Positions 49,411-64,000 of a stretch of 64,000 nt of DNA are shown piece after piece. The position numbers were made by a program, and so were the translations under genes. The notes beneath the pieces were generated by a model. That model searched no databases. It saw only the letters and a program-made list of their open reading frames with translations, and was not told the origin of the DNA. The DNA is from Glandiceps talaboti (Eukaryota > Hemichordata > Enteropneusta > Spengelidae). Numbering within the stretch: position 1 is the first letter of the stretch; the number at the start of each line of letters is the position of its first letter. Location of the stretch: the NCBI RefSeq assembly GCF_964340395.1, contig NC_135557.1, positions 6,179,716 through 6,243,715 on the forward strand. Direction: 5' to 3'.

Positions 49411-49739
49411 ATGGTCATATAATTAGAACATGTATTTATTATTTTAGATCAGTGACTCCAAGGTGCATGCTGGGGATTTCCATTTATCAAATACTAGTTA
49501 TCACTGCAGTTTAGCAGTGATGGTTTGCAATAAAATAGTTTATAGTTACATACATTAACAATAACTTATTGTCGATGCTACATAGCAGAGCTATTTACTT
49601 AACAACAGTTGTTATCACTGCAGTACAGCAATCTTATTTAATGATACTTAAAATATAATTATTGCTGTGTAGTTATTAAAAGGGACACAAACTAAGTTTA
49701 TGCTGTTTTGGGCTCATTTTTTTGTTGAATATTTAGAAG

Positions 49740-49900
49740 GTACTAACAGTATTTTATGTACTGAACCACCACTCACAATTAACTGAACTCAAACCTGGTA
49801 TTAAGATATAACTCATAAATGATCCGATGACGTAATTTATCATACGTATCAAAAAAATGTGTAGGAAATCCCTACTATGCAATCAGCTGTTCTAGTAAAT
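49740..49900 (+). repeat. Dispersed repeat, third copy
   Basis: Shares TGAACTCAAACCTGGTATTA and GATGACGTAATTTA with 40690-40870 (inverted) and more loosely with 40890-41090. Confidence 0.65.
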
Positions 49901-50390
49901 AAGACATTGTGTAAAACTTTATGGTGAAAGGACAAATTAAGTATATTTACAAACTTTAAATCAAAACTAATTAATATACACCCAGGCCAATATAAATAAA
50001 CTGTACATGTTCTGATTCTATCTGATTTGATAGACTGTAAATAAACAAATCTCTACAAATCTTGGTCATTGCGTCTATGTTATCGAAGCGCCACCAACAG
50101 CAGTGTTTTACAGTGCACTGTATTTGATAATGTCCGAAAAATAGTTCAAAATAAATGAAGATTTGAAATGCACTAACTGTCTACTCTTTTTCATTTTCCT
50201 CCAATACATGTACATACACCAACACCTACCCATGCAAAACACGAATACACATACGTGAATCACACTTTGGCACGCATGCATACATATACATTCACAACCC
50301 ACCCACCATATGAAACACGTCATAATACAACGACACACATGGATTCAAACATTATATGGCCACACACATACACCATAATACCACCTACAG

Positions 50391-50531
50391 CCTATACACA
50401 TGTGACCAGAGCTTGTATGATTACATCCGGCGTGTTATCAACAATCGGAGTGTTCTGTGTGTTGGTTGTATTGCTTGGGAAAGTCGGGAAAAGGACTGGC
50501 CGTATTGCAGGCGTACTGGTCTATACTTCAG
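50391..50531 (+). CDS. Claudin/PMP22-like gene 2, exon 2
   Basis: Acceptor CCACCTACAG before 50391, donor GTAGGC after 50531, phase 1 at both ends, 141 nt. It encodes A-Y-T-H-V-T-R-A-C-M-I-T-S (TM2 start with R-A) and K-V-G-K-R-T-G-R-I-A-G (loop into TM3). Confidence 0.87.
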
Positions 50532-50561
50532 GTAGGCTAGCTTAGTAACTGGTACGTGTCC

Positions 50562-50913
<352 letters not shown>

Positions 50914-50968
50914 TATCCATGTGTATATTCTCACCATCGCATTTGTATTATTCTATATGTTCACTTAG

Positions 50969-51147
50969 CTATACTGATGACGGTTGGAACAACGTTGTAT
51001 GGTGTAGAGAAAGCTCCACACGTTGCTGGTTGGGGATTTTCCATCATTACAGCCTGGGTCTCAGCTGGATTAGCGGCCGTTGGTGGCGGTCTAGTCGTGC
51101 ATGCATTTGAAAAAATACTGAGTCGGGATTTCGAATCAATTAACTGA
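50969..51147 (+). CDS. Claudin/PMP22-like gene 2, exon 3
   Basis: Acceptor TATGTTCACTTAG before 50969. It encodes A-I-L-M-T-V-G-T-T-L-Y (TM3), G-W-G-F-S-I-I-T-A-W-V-S-A-G-L-A-A-V-G-G-G (TM4), and a short tail ending R-D-F-E-S-I-N and TGA. The G-(W/F)-S...W pattern before TM4 matches the family. Confidence 0.86.
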
Positions 51148-53404
<2,257 letters not shown>

Positions 53405-54320
53405 TATGACTTGACTGTTATCTAGATCTGGCAATAACAACATATTTATTTTACATTTTGAATTTCCATTAATATATTTGCAAATATAAATTGTATTTTG
53501 TTTTACCGGTATAGAGATCTCTTCTCAACTTCATGTAATCTTTGCCACTCATAATTCGAGATATATAGCCTCGCTATGTTTCACTTGTCACCTGTAGGGG
53601 GTGACATTGTACATCGCTAAACGAATGAGACATGATGGGAATTTTATTTTTACCTTTCGACTTTGGTCACGTCCCAGTGCCTTTTAGTTTTCTACCCGAA
53701 ACAACGAAGGTCAAGTTCACATTTGTAATTTCTCAAATTGCAAAAAGCGAAAATGATGTTAGAGGTAACACATTTGATGTCTGAACACAAACAAACAAAC
53801 TGACTAAAACATTGATTTATCGTGGTAATCAAAAGTAAACACAGGTCATCGAACTTTTTTGCGCATGATGATTTTACTAAAATACAAAGTACGCAAATGC
53901 AACTGATATACAGACTAAGATCTGATGTGGTGATTAAAAAAAATCGTTTATCCATTTTATTTATGAAATAAACTAACAAACGTTTCAACCACATGATTTC
54001 AGTTTTATTTTACAAACACAGACTGTCAATTTGTTGTTAGCCATTTCTAAGCCATATGGCCACTTCACAGTCGAACGATTTTCTTTTCTTTGCTCACATA
54101 AATTATGACACTTTACTTGATTTTAAACCCTTGAATGTTAAAATTATGTTGACAGTTGAATGACGGAAGGTGTCGCTTTTTGTGTTTAAATACGCGTGTG
54201 GTGAGGGTACGGAGTCAGGTATGGTACTGGGCGTCCTGACACATCCGCCTACTAGGTCAGTTATATCCTGATAGAATACGAAGATAACTGCAAACGATGT
54301 TTTGTTTTATCGTTGTCAAG
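53405..54320. other. Intergenic, no gene supported
   Basis: Unique AT-rich sequence; no domain or splice-bounded frame recognised. Confidence 0.4.
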
Positions 54321-54332
54321 AGAACCCTATCA

Positions 54333-54522
54333 GTTTGTTGAAGTACAAACTCACCACCGACGTAGTGTAGTGTGTATATATACAGCGACGTTTGCAATCT
54401 CTGCATTTCTAGTCAGCCACTACGTGTACGTACACTGTGTGACGAACTGGAAGAGCTCAGCCATCAACACACTGGAAGTCGACAGAAGCGGTTTATACAT
54501 CAAATTCATGTTTTGCTCTGTA
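54333..54522 (+). CDS. Possible claudin-like exon (isolated)
   Basis: Following a possible acceptor (AACCCTATCAG), the frame gives V-V-C-I-Y-T-A-T-F-A-I-S-A-F (TM-like), then N-W-K-S-S-A, R-S-G-L-Y and M-F-C-S before a good donor (CTCT/GTAAGT). The W...G-L-(Y)...C order recalls the first exon of claudin-like genes, and two such genes lie nearby. No TM2-TM4 exons were found downstream and no start codon is assured, so this may be a relic or a chance match. Confidence 0.3.
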
Positions 54523-54599
54523 AGTTGTAAATATAATTCATGTCTGTTATTGTTTTGTGATATTTAATCTAAGTTTTACTTTTTCCAAAAAAAGTAAGT

Positions 54600-55210
54600 A
54601 TAAATATAAATATATATTTCGAACATAAATCTGTGCCTGCTCTACGCTTTTGGCAGACGGTGAGTAAACATGAGACATATAACGGAAGTACACAGAGGTC
54701 GCGTTTTAGACGATTTTCTACAAGAGATCAGAGATTTAAATTCTTAGTGCACCTCAAACGACATTGACTGATAGAATGGGTGATATTTATTAAGAACGAA
54801 GCCATAGACAGCAGTTGTGCAAAAATGTATGTTATTTGCAAGTGAAGGTACAGATATGCGTGTACCTTTGCAACGCAATGGCGGCACATTCGTTACATCG
54901 GTCTATACTCATGCTCACCAATCATGAAAGATTAAGGTGCACGAGAATAAAGAGCAGTTTACTATCCTAAAAGATCACCGTTTATACCAATGGGTTGACT
55001 TTGGTACCCTCGTGGTTAAATGTGGCCCAACAAGAGTAGCCACTCAGAAACAAATTTGAAGGGGAGATGTTGGATTCACGTACGAACAATCACAAGATAT
55101 AGTCTACGTTGTAACTAAACTACACGTTGGGTATATGCGGTGGTCATTTCAGTTTTTGATATTACAGGTAACCCAGTCGCTTTAATGAATTTGACCAGTA
55201 CCATTTCAAT
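54600..55210. other. Upstream flank of RING/B-box gene
   Basis: No exon recognised. A non-coding first exon of the gene at 55586 is expected somewhere upstream of the acceptor at 55569. Confidence 0.4.
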
Positions 55211-55230
55211 GTGTTTTTATTTTATTTGAT

Positions 55231-55400
55231 GTGTGTATGTATGTATGTATGTATGTATGTATGTATGTATGTATGTATGTATGTATGTATGTATGTGTAT
55301 GTATGCATGCATGCATGCATGCGTGTATGTATGTATGTATGTATGTATGTATGTATGTATGTATGTATGTATGTATGTATGTATGTGTGTGTGTGTATGT
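55231..55400. repeat. (GTAT)n/(GCAT)n microsatellite
   Basis: Tetranucleotide tract about 200 bp ahead of the RING/B-box gene. Confidence 0.95.
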
Positions 55401-55585
55401 ATGACCAATCAGAATGCGATATTAGTGACACGTGACTTGTACCCACGTTTAATGACAAGTAGTGCAGCAAACAAAAACACACTTTAAATTGCCAAGCATC
55501 AATTTTCCTTATGGGTGATATTCCGATGTGTTATTTATCAAGTGACACATTTCTGTGATTATTTTCCAGGTTTATCACTTCAAGG

Positions 55586-56784
55586 ATGGGGTCTGGTTGT
55601 TCAGTGACACCAAAACCTTCCTATAAAAGGCTTCCTGGCGAAGATCTACTAACAGAGCCTCGTCAGGTAACCATACCAGCTGGCGAAGATGCAATATCCA
55701 AGAGATTGCTGGAATGTCCAATGTGTCTGCAATTCTTCAAATACGCAAAGGTTTTGTCTTGTTATCATTATTTCTGTTTAAGTTGTCTAAGGGGTATCAA
55801 AAGACCACGCGGCTTCAAAGGAATCGACTGTCCGTTATGTAAGTCAAAACGCCAAAAATACACGGTGGTACCGACAATCTCCCTGACAACCGTTTTATGC
55901 ATGATTTGATTGATTACTATCGAGCCCAGGAGGCGTTGAAACAAGCCAAATCTTGCCGTCCGTGTATTGAAAATAACAAATTCAGCGAACCTGAGGTATT
56001 CTGTACGAACTGCAGGGTTGCATTTTGCCACGAGTGCAAACTAAAACATAAAAAAATACCAATCGCCAAGTCACATATTCTGGATAAAATCGACGATTAC
56101 CGTAAGAAAGTAAAGGAGTCGCCATTTGAGAGACCCGTTGCATGTCCTCGCCATGGTGAAGAGGATATGTACCTGTACTGCAAAACATGTGAAGTGCCGA
56201 CTTGCGCCGAGTGTATGAGGAAGGATCACGCGAGTCCAGGCTGCGTACAAGAGAGAATTAACGAAGCTATGGCCCGAAGACAAAGTGAACTTCGGCGCAG
56301 GGTTGAAGAAGCCCGTAACATCTCAGAACAACTTGCGGCGTCTTTGAGAACCCTTGAAGATGAAAACATGGAGAATGAAGCGAGATTTGGAGAAATCAAC
56401 CGAAAAATAGAAACACGATCCAAGGAGATACTCCAGCTGCTGACAAACCTACGTACCAAAACCGAGACAAATGGAAGTGAACTTGTCAAATCGTTCGATG
56501 TCAAGTTCAAGGAGAGAAAATATTTTATAGACAAGGCACACACATATCTTGATACGCAAATCAATAAACAACAGAAGAGTTTGGATGCTACAGATAGTCT
56601 TCTTGAAGTAGGGAAGGGTGTCGGTATGCTGTACCTAGTCACACAGGCCATACACGAGTTAAACTCAAACATACAGAAAATGACTGATTCAACAGATACG
56701 CACGTGAAAGAAATTCGATTCATTAAAAATGATACCGTGTTGAAGTTTGATGTGTCGACTGATATGCTGGGAAAACTAACCTAA
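55586..56784 (+). CDS. TRIM-like RING/B-box protein with a frameshift
   Basis: A non-coding intron ends at TTATTTTCCAG (55569), 16 bp before the ATG. Frame 1 (107 residues) starts M-G-S-G-C-S, a consensus for N-myristoylation with a palmitoylatable Cys5, and has a C3HC4 RING at residues 44-85 (C-P-M-C, H-Y-F-C-L-S-C, C-P-L-C). At about 55885-55890 one base seems missing: frame 2 continues D-N-R-F-M-H-D-L-I-D-Y-Y, then two B-boxes (C-R-P-C...C-H-E-C-K-L-K-H; C-P-R-H...C-A-E-C), a coiled coil of about 150 residues, and stops at 56784. RING proteins of this type are ubiquitin ligases. No NHL exon follows. The lesion may be a null allele or an assembly error. Confidence 0.8.
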
Positions 56785-57355
56785 ATTGTTCTATCTATGC
56801 AATTTGGGAGTTCGACTCATAATACTCAGAAATAACAACTGCAAAATCTACACAATCGATTGTCTTATGTATTACATTCTCACAAAAAAATTGTCTGAGG
56901 CCCCGACCTTCGCTGTCGGCTGTACATGTAGTAGTGTTGCAGTGACGTTAGTTAACCTGTGAAATTAGTTCAATTGGTGATAAATCATATATACACCCGT
57001 CTAGGAGTCAAGATTAACAATTGAATCGTTTCTAATGTTGTATAGTCAGACCAAATCTGAACAGAAATAACACAAGACAAGAAAACTCAACAGTACACAA
57101 CGCAACACAACGCAACGCGACACAACCCAACCCAACCCAACACAACCCAACACAACACAACACAACACAACACAACACAACACAGCGCAAAGCAAGGCAA
57201 CGCACGGAAACAAAACAAAATCCAGCGTTTGTGTATTTGTGTGCCTATGTGTATGTGTGTGAGACATACATACATACATACATACATACATACATACATA
57301 CATACATACATACATACATGCATGCATACCTAGGAACGCTATATGATTGCTGTGG
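56785..57355. other. 3' flank with (ACAAC)n and (CATA)n tracts
   Basis: Contains CACAACC/CACAA units at about 57085-57190 and CATA units at 57265-57322. No gene. Confidence 0.7.
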
Positions 57356-57357
57356 TA

Positions 57358-57456
<99 letters not shown>

Positions 57457-57685
57457 GAGGGTAGAAGTAAATCAAGTCGGGTTTTTCGTCTCTACAAGCC
57501 TGTTTCGTGAGTAAATCACTCGTCAGGAGATGTTGATGAGTGATTTACTGACGAGTGATTTACTCACGAAACAGGCTTGTAGAGACGAAAAACCCGACTT
57601 GATTTTCTTCTACCCTCAACATATACTCCGCTCTGCGTGCAGACGTATCGAGCACTGTACTACGGACAAATCTTACCACTGACTT

Positions 57686-57748
<63 letters not shown>
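57358..57748. mobile_element. Penelope-like terminal fragment as an inverted repeat between (TA)n tracts
   Basis: Two nearly identical arms face each other: 57457-57526 and 57547-57617 (shared AAGTCGGGTTTTTCGTCTC and GAGTGATTTACTCACGAAAC with complements). They lie between a (TA)n-(GT)n tract (57358-57456) and another (TA)n tract (57691-57747). Each arm has a hammerhead core; only the minus-strand one is complete. Hammerheads within terminal repeats are characteristic of Penelope-like elements. Confidence 0.7.
57489..57530 (-). ncRNA. Complete minimal hammerhead ribozyme
   Basis: Minus strand, in order: stem I strand UCUC (57530-57527); core CUGACGA (57526-57520); stem II GUGA-UUUAC-UCAC (57519-57507); GAA; stem III ACA-GGCU-UGU with the required A15.1-U16.1 pair; A at cleavage position 17 (57493); stem I strand GAGA (57492-57489). 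Every invariant core base and three paired stems are present. The predicted cut falls between 57493 and 57492. The other arm (57547-57585) has the core and stems II and III but no stem I partner. Confidence 0.75.
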
Positions 57749-60064
<2,316 letters not shown>

Positions 60065-60069
60065 TTTAT

Positions 60070-60430
60070 ATTCCATTCCATCTCTCATACCATAAGGTTG
60101 TAATTAGAATCGCAAAAAGCTGCTAGTATGGTTTCAACATGGCAATGCATAACTGCTCATTCAACCTGTCGTCACCGTGGAGTATTCAAATGTATGCAGA
60201 TAATACACATGCAAATGAAGTATATGCAGAATACAACATACAGTTAAGATGTGTGTTAATCTGCATAAAGTTCATTTGCATGGGTATTATCTGCATACAT
60301 TTGAATGCTCCATGGTGACGATAAGCTGATTGAACATACTATGCACTGACATTTTAAAACTTTATTAAAGTTTTTTTTCCATTCTAATTACAAGCCTACA
60401 GTTTGAGAGATAGAACTGACTGTACCGTAA
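60070..60430. mobile_element. Foldback/MITE-like inverted repeat
   Basis: Left arm (60070-60232) and right arm (60263-60430) are imperfect reverse complements over about 160 bp. They share the CTCTCA...GTAATTAGAAT outer parts, the GTCACC(G/A)TGGAG middle, and the ATGTATGCAGATAATAC inner part; the loop is about 30 bp. Each arm has an ATTTGCAT octamer. No protein is encoded. A miniature inverted-repeat element or a foldback element fits; no target duplication was identified with confidence. Confidence 0.75.
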
Positions 60431-60489
60431 TCGCTGCAAAGAGCCACACCTCTCTAGTACTGGTTGAAAGCTCTATGTCATGTTATCAT

Positions 60490-61331
60490 TTACACGCTTG
60501 TGAGTTCGTAGACTTTGATGCAGCTCTTGCCCGACGTTGAGTCAGCGAGTGCTAAGCGGTATGGACTGAACGGAAAGACAGCTACTCCAGAGATCTCAAA
60601 ACTTTCGTCGACTTCTTTGAAATGAGAGATCAGCTTCAGATCAGGTGAATATATCTTGACCCTACCCCAACCACAGACAATGATGTTGTCATACACATCA
60701 ACGGCCATGGCTGCATTGATGGTATTGGAGGCACTGTCTGCGACTTCCACGCCCTTTTCGTAGCCCGCAAATGGTCGATATAGTAAGAGTTTACGCGTGT
60801 CCTGTTGTAGAATAGCAAGCTGGTTGGTATACGTGACAGCTAGTGATGCCTGGTCACACCGTCCCCTAAGGGTCATTGAGAGTTTCGGTGTGGTCGTTAG
60901 GTTTTCGTTGAAGGCAACTGCTCGAATACTGTTACCAACATGTTCAGAGTCCAGTACATCAACTTGACCATCTAACTTTGAAGCAGCGATGGCACACGGA
61001 CCATTCAAACTACCTTGGCCAAAGGAACCCTCGTATTTCCAGGTTTCTGTGTCAAACATGTGGATACACTTGTGATCAAAGTCTGTCATTGCTACACGTT
61101 TGTTACGTAATGTAGTAATATGTGATGGGTGGAATGGTTCTGGTGAAGCGTCAAGATGGTTCAGGGAAAGATTATTTCTGTTCAATATGGACACGTTGTA
61201 TTTATTGACATCGGTTGCCAAGATTTGTTCGTCTGGGGTGATCGTTATACTAAATGGTGTATATTGGCCGTCTCTTCCATACTTTTCAACCATTTCGAAT
61301 GCAATGGTAGCCAAATGTCCAACGTTTACAC
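60490..61331 (-). CDS. TRIM-NHL-like gene, exon 2 (beta-propeller)
   Basis: Acceptor TTTTCTTTACAG before 61331, phase 1 in, stop at 60490; 842 nt. It encodes about 280 residues with repeating blade-like strands: P-F-S-I-T-I-T-P-D-E-Q-I-L-A-T-D, then R-V-A-M-T-D-F-D-H-K-C-I-H-M-F-D, N-I-I-V-C-G-W-G-R-V-K-I-Y-S and Y-R-L-A-L-A-D-S. This is the NHL/six-bladed propeller type found at the C-terminus of TRIM2/3/TRIM71-like proteins, where it binds protein or RNA. The repeats are degenerate. Confidence 0.82.
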
Positions 61332-61419
61332 CTGTAAAGAAAAGTTAAATATAAAATTATCACTAGTATACTAGTACGTTGGTAAGGCTATGGCACCCGT
61401 CTCTCTCTGTGTTTGTTTG

Positions 61420-61587
61420 TTTGTTTGTTTGTTTGTTTGTTTGTTTGTTTGTTTGTTTATGTATGTATGTATGTATGTATGTATGTATGTATGTACGTAC
61501 ATACGTACGTTCGCATGTATGTATGTATGTATGTATGTATGTACATGTATGTATGTATGTATGCATGCATGCACGTGTGTATGTATA

Positions 61588-61623
<36 letters not shown>

Positions 61624-61764
61624 TGTACGTACGTATGTATGTATGTATGTATGTATGTATGTATGTATGTATGTATGTATGTATGTATGTATGCATGGAT
61701 GCATACACGTGTGTATGTATGTATGTATGTATGTATGTATGTATGTATGTATGTACGTACGTAC

Positions 61765-61822
<58 letters not shown>

Positions 61823-61882
61823 CTTGGAGTATCAGTCTGCTAAGACAGTGCTCTATACCGCAGTGGCAGAGCGTAATAGAGC

Positions 61883-61968
<86 letters not shown>
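61420..61968. repeat. (TTTG)n-(GTAT)n-(TA)n tract in TRIM intron
   Basis: Occupies most of the 716-bp intron 61332-62047. Between two TA tracts, 61821-61873 is a fragment of the palindrome family at 20793-20900 (GACAGTGCTCTATACCGCAG). Confidence 0.93.
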
Positions 61969-62047
61969 CTGTTATCGCTAAATGGTTATTATAGTAATGA
62001 CATAATTATGTATCATAAGTTTATGGCTTATATTGACAGATACACAC

Positions 62048-63371
62048 CTAATTTCTTTATTGTAGTAGATTGTGACATTGTTCCAATTCTGGCCAAGTTA
62101 TCACCAACACGTAAACGGTGTTCTGTTTGCAGAAATCCTATTGGCCTCTGTCTTGCATAATTATTATCTTGCGCCAGGGTTTCTTTAGATTCTTCGAGTA
62201 CTTGGTTCACCATATACAGAAATGCGGCCTCGTTTGATTGCTTTAACAGACTTTCTCCAGCTTCAATAAATCTGGCAACCTTCATCCGTCTGGCTTCAAA
62301 TTCTTCTTTCTGTTTACCGATATTTTCTTTCTTGTCTTTGTGCTTCTTATCCAGGTCTTGTTTCAGCTCACGTTCACCTCGTTTGACATCATCCTCTCTG
62401 CTTTGGAGTTGGGCAGATATGTGTTTAGAGTGGCCCTCTACTCTGATCGTAGTTTGCTTACTCTTCATCTCGTTGTCGGTTTTCTCTGTCTGAACTACTG
62501 ACCTCAGGTAACTTGTTTCATTGAATATTCTCAGGGCTTCATGAAAAAGATTCCGAACTTCTCCCTCCTTTTCACGGAGAACAGTCTTGATGTCTTTGTG
62601 GACGTGGTCTGGTGGTCTGTGTGACTTATCGGAACATTCATCACATATAGGAACGTCACAGGTTGCACAGAATAAGTTCAGTTCGTTACCGTAATGTAGT
62701 GGACAGAGAACACTTCGTTCGTTAAATGGAGACTTCGATAGGGTCCTTCTACGAAAATCGTCAATAGCCATCATGGAATGTCCACTCGCTACCGGTATAT
62801 AGCTATGTATATCTTTGCAATCGTTGCAGATCAGCATCTGGCAACCCTTGCAGTATGTGTGTGCTCCCTGTTTAGTGCATATACGGCAAAGTAACTCAGC
62901 ATCTTTGCTGTTGTAGTAGTCAAGCAAATCCATGATGAAATAATGGGTTTCGAAGTCGTCGATTCCATCCTCTTCTAGTCTATGTTTTTCCTGGCAAAGC
63001 GGGCACTTAACGGCATTATCCTCCACATTGTCTCGTAGGCAATCAAGACACACGGCATGAGCGCACGGTAAAACCTTCGGAATTCGGAAACGGTTACAGC
63101 ATAACGGGCAGTCTAGAAACCGTAGGGATTGTTGATGAGTATACTTCAGGTGTATTGGTGGAGCGTTTACCGGTGCTTGTGGTCGTGGAGCATGTAATGG
63201 TGGTGGTTGTGGTGTTGGTGGTGGTGGCACACGCGGTCGTAGTGGTAGTGGATATTGAGGTACGGAAGACGTTGAGGGCGTCGGATTTCCTGACGATAAT
63301 CCAAGAGTTACAATCAATTCATCATCGTCGTCTTCGCCACTACCCGGTCCCCTATAATGATTTGTAGACAT
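62048..63371 (-). CDS. TRIM-NHL-like gene, exon 1 (RING, B-boxes, coiled coil)
   Basis: Donor TTAG/GTGTGT follows 62048; the acceptor TTCATTTTGCAG lies before 63441, so 63372-63441 is 5'UTR. Starting at the ATG at 63371, exons 1 and 2 give a 721-residue protein. An acidic G-E-D-D-D-D stretch and a Pro-rich region (about 30-75) precede the RING (88-126: C-P-L-C-C, C-A-H-A-V-C-L-D-C, C-P-L-C). B-box 1 (162-203: C-R-I-C...C-N-D-C), B-box 2 (223-260: C-P-L-H...C-D-E-C), a coiled coil (about 262-410) and the exon-2 propeller follow. A probable ubiquitin ligase, and a paralogue of the gene at 55586, which lacks the propeller. Confidence 0.87.
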
Positions 63372-63441
63372 TCTAACCCAGTAGTTTGTGGAGTACACGC
63401 TCAGTAGTCTTGTTAATGTTCTGTATTAGCTGATGATTGAT

Positions 63442-64000
63442 CTGCAAAATGAAAATAAAAAGTTTGTCATGTAGAATCTTTGAAAATACTTATTCTGTGT
63501 ACGAATATCAAATGCGATGCTTCCTGTCACATATAACATATTCTAGTAAGAATATGTCTGAATCTCGTTGAATGACAAAAAAGAGAAATATCCGACAATA
63601 ACAATTTATTGTTGACGTGCGTGGTATCGTGGGTACTTGGTGATTATATGTAACATTTTGGATTGTCTGTCCACTTGCCTAAAATAACTACCACTGTTGT
63701 TATCTTTAAATTTACTGTATACATAATTCACTGTTGCCATGGGTGTGGTATTGTTGCTCGGCATATTTACTGATATATATGAGATATTTAGTCGTTAGTC
63801 TATTGAGAACTGTTGTCATCTTTGCACTGTTGCTAAGGACATTGTCTTGGTTCGTACAGAGTCAATTTAGCTGAACAATTCTTTATTTACATATCGCTAG
63901 GAACATGTACACCCAAGCTAAAATTCAGTGAATGTTGCTTTGCAGTTTGTAATTAAAGATTGTTTTACAAACAAAAGACGCATTTTAACCCTAATTTGAT
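63442..64000. other. Upstream flank of TRIM-NHL-like gene
   Basis: Begins with the intron ending at 63442 on the minus strand. No further exon or repeat recognised up to the window end. Confidence 0.5.

Noticed and set aside
49016-49418. Trp/Gly/Leu/Val-rich or Asn-Gln-Pro-Thr-rich ORFs
   Set aside because: They are translations of a GGTT-type tetranucleotide tract in a claudin intron.
57547-57590. Second complete hammerhead on the plus strand
   Set aside because: The core and stems II and III are present, but the bases before the core cannot form stem I with those after the cleavage site.

Overview
This window is nuclear DNA of an invertebrate animal: AT-rich, with spliced genes (GT-AG introns, conserved exon phases), very dense microsatellites, and families typical of marine bilaterians (TRIM-NHL, SLC16 transporter, somatomedin-B receptor, claudin-like genes, CUB/MASP-like exons, Penelope-like and other non-LTR retroelements). 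I cannot fix the phylum from the sequence; hemichordate, cephalochordate or a lophotrochozoan would all fit. There is nothing bacterial: no operons and no CRISPR.

Layout. 1-13 kb: a direct segmental duplication (about 1055-6350 and 7740-12480). Each copy carries a BTB-domain gene with a 5'UTR intron and, further down, a short possible secreted-peptide ORF. Copy A also carries a 5'-truncated non-LTR retrotransposon whose tail is the (TGAT)n tract. 13.1-18.6 kb (minus strand): an SLC16/monocarboxylate-transporter-like gene whose 144-nt second exon is split by a 2.87-kb inverted-repeat element full of palindromic TCGTAATTACGA repeats. 20.6-21 kb: (TA)n blocks, a 53-bp-arm palindrome and a hammerhead-like motif. 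23.4-24.5 kb: CUB-domain exons resembling MASP; the first has a stop codon and a frameshift. 28.8-31.7 kb (minus): a somatomedin-B/seven-transmembrane receptor, two coding exons. 38.7-39.4 kb: the GIY-YIG end of a Penelope-like element, split by a (TA)n expansion. 40.1-51.1 kb: two claudin-like genes head to head, each of three exons with the same phases and an identical 141-nt middle exon; intron 1 of the plus-strand gene holds a 2.35-kb minisatellite. 55.6-56.8 kb: a RING/B-box gene with a frameshift and a predicted acylated N-terminus. 57.4-57.7 kb: an inverted repeat whose minus strand carries a complete hammerhead ribozyme. 60.1-60.4 kb: a foldback element. 60.5-63.4 kb (minus): a two-exon TRIM-NHL-like gene.

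The genes do not form a pathway. The strongest theme is turnover by mobile and repetitive DNA: a transporter exon broken by an inverted-repeat element, ribozyme-bearing Penelope remnants, SINE-like repeats, retrotransposon tails that became microsatellites, and tandem gene duplication. All exon boundaries were inferred by eye from splice sites and reading frame; no transcript or database search was available.
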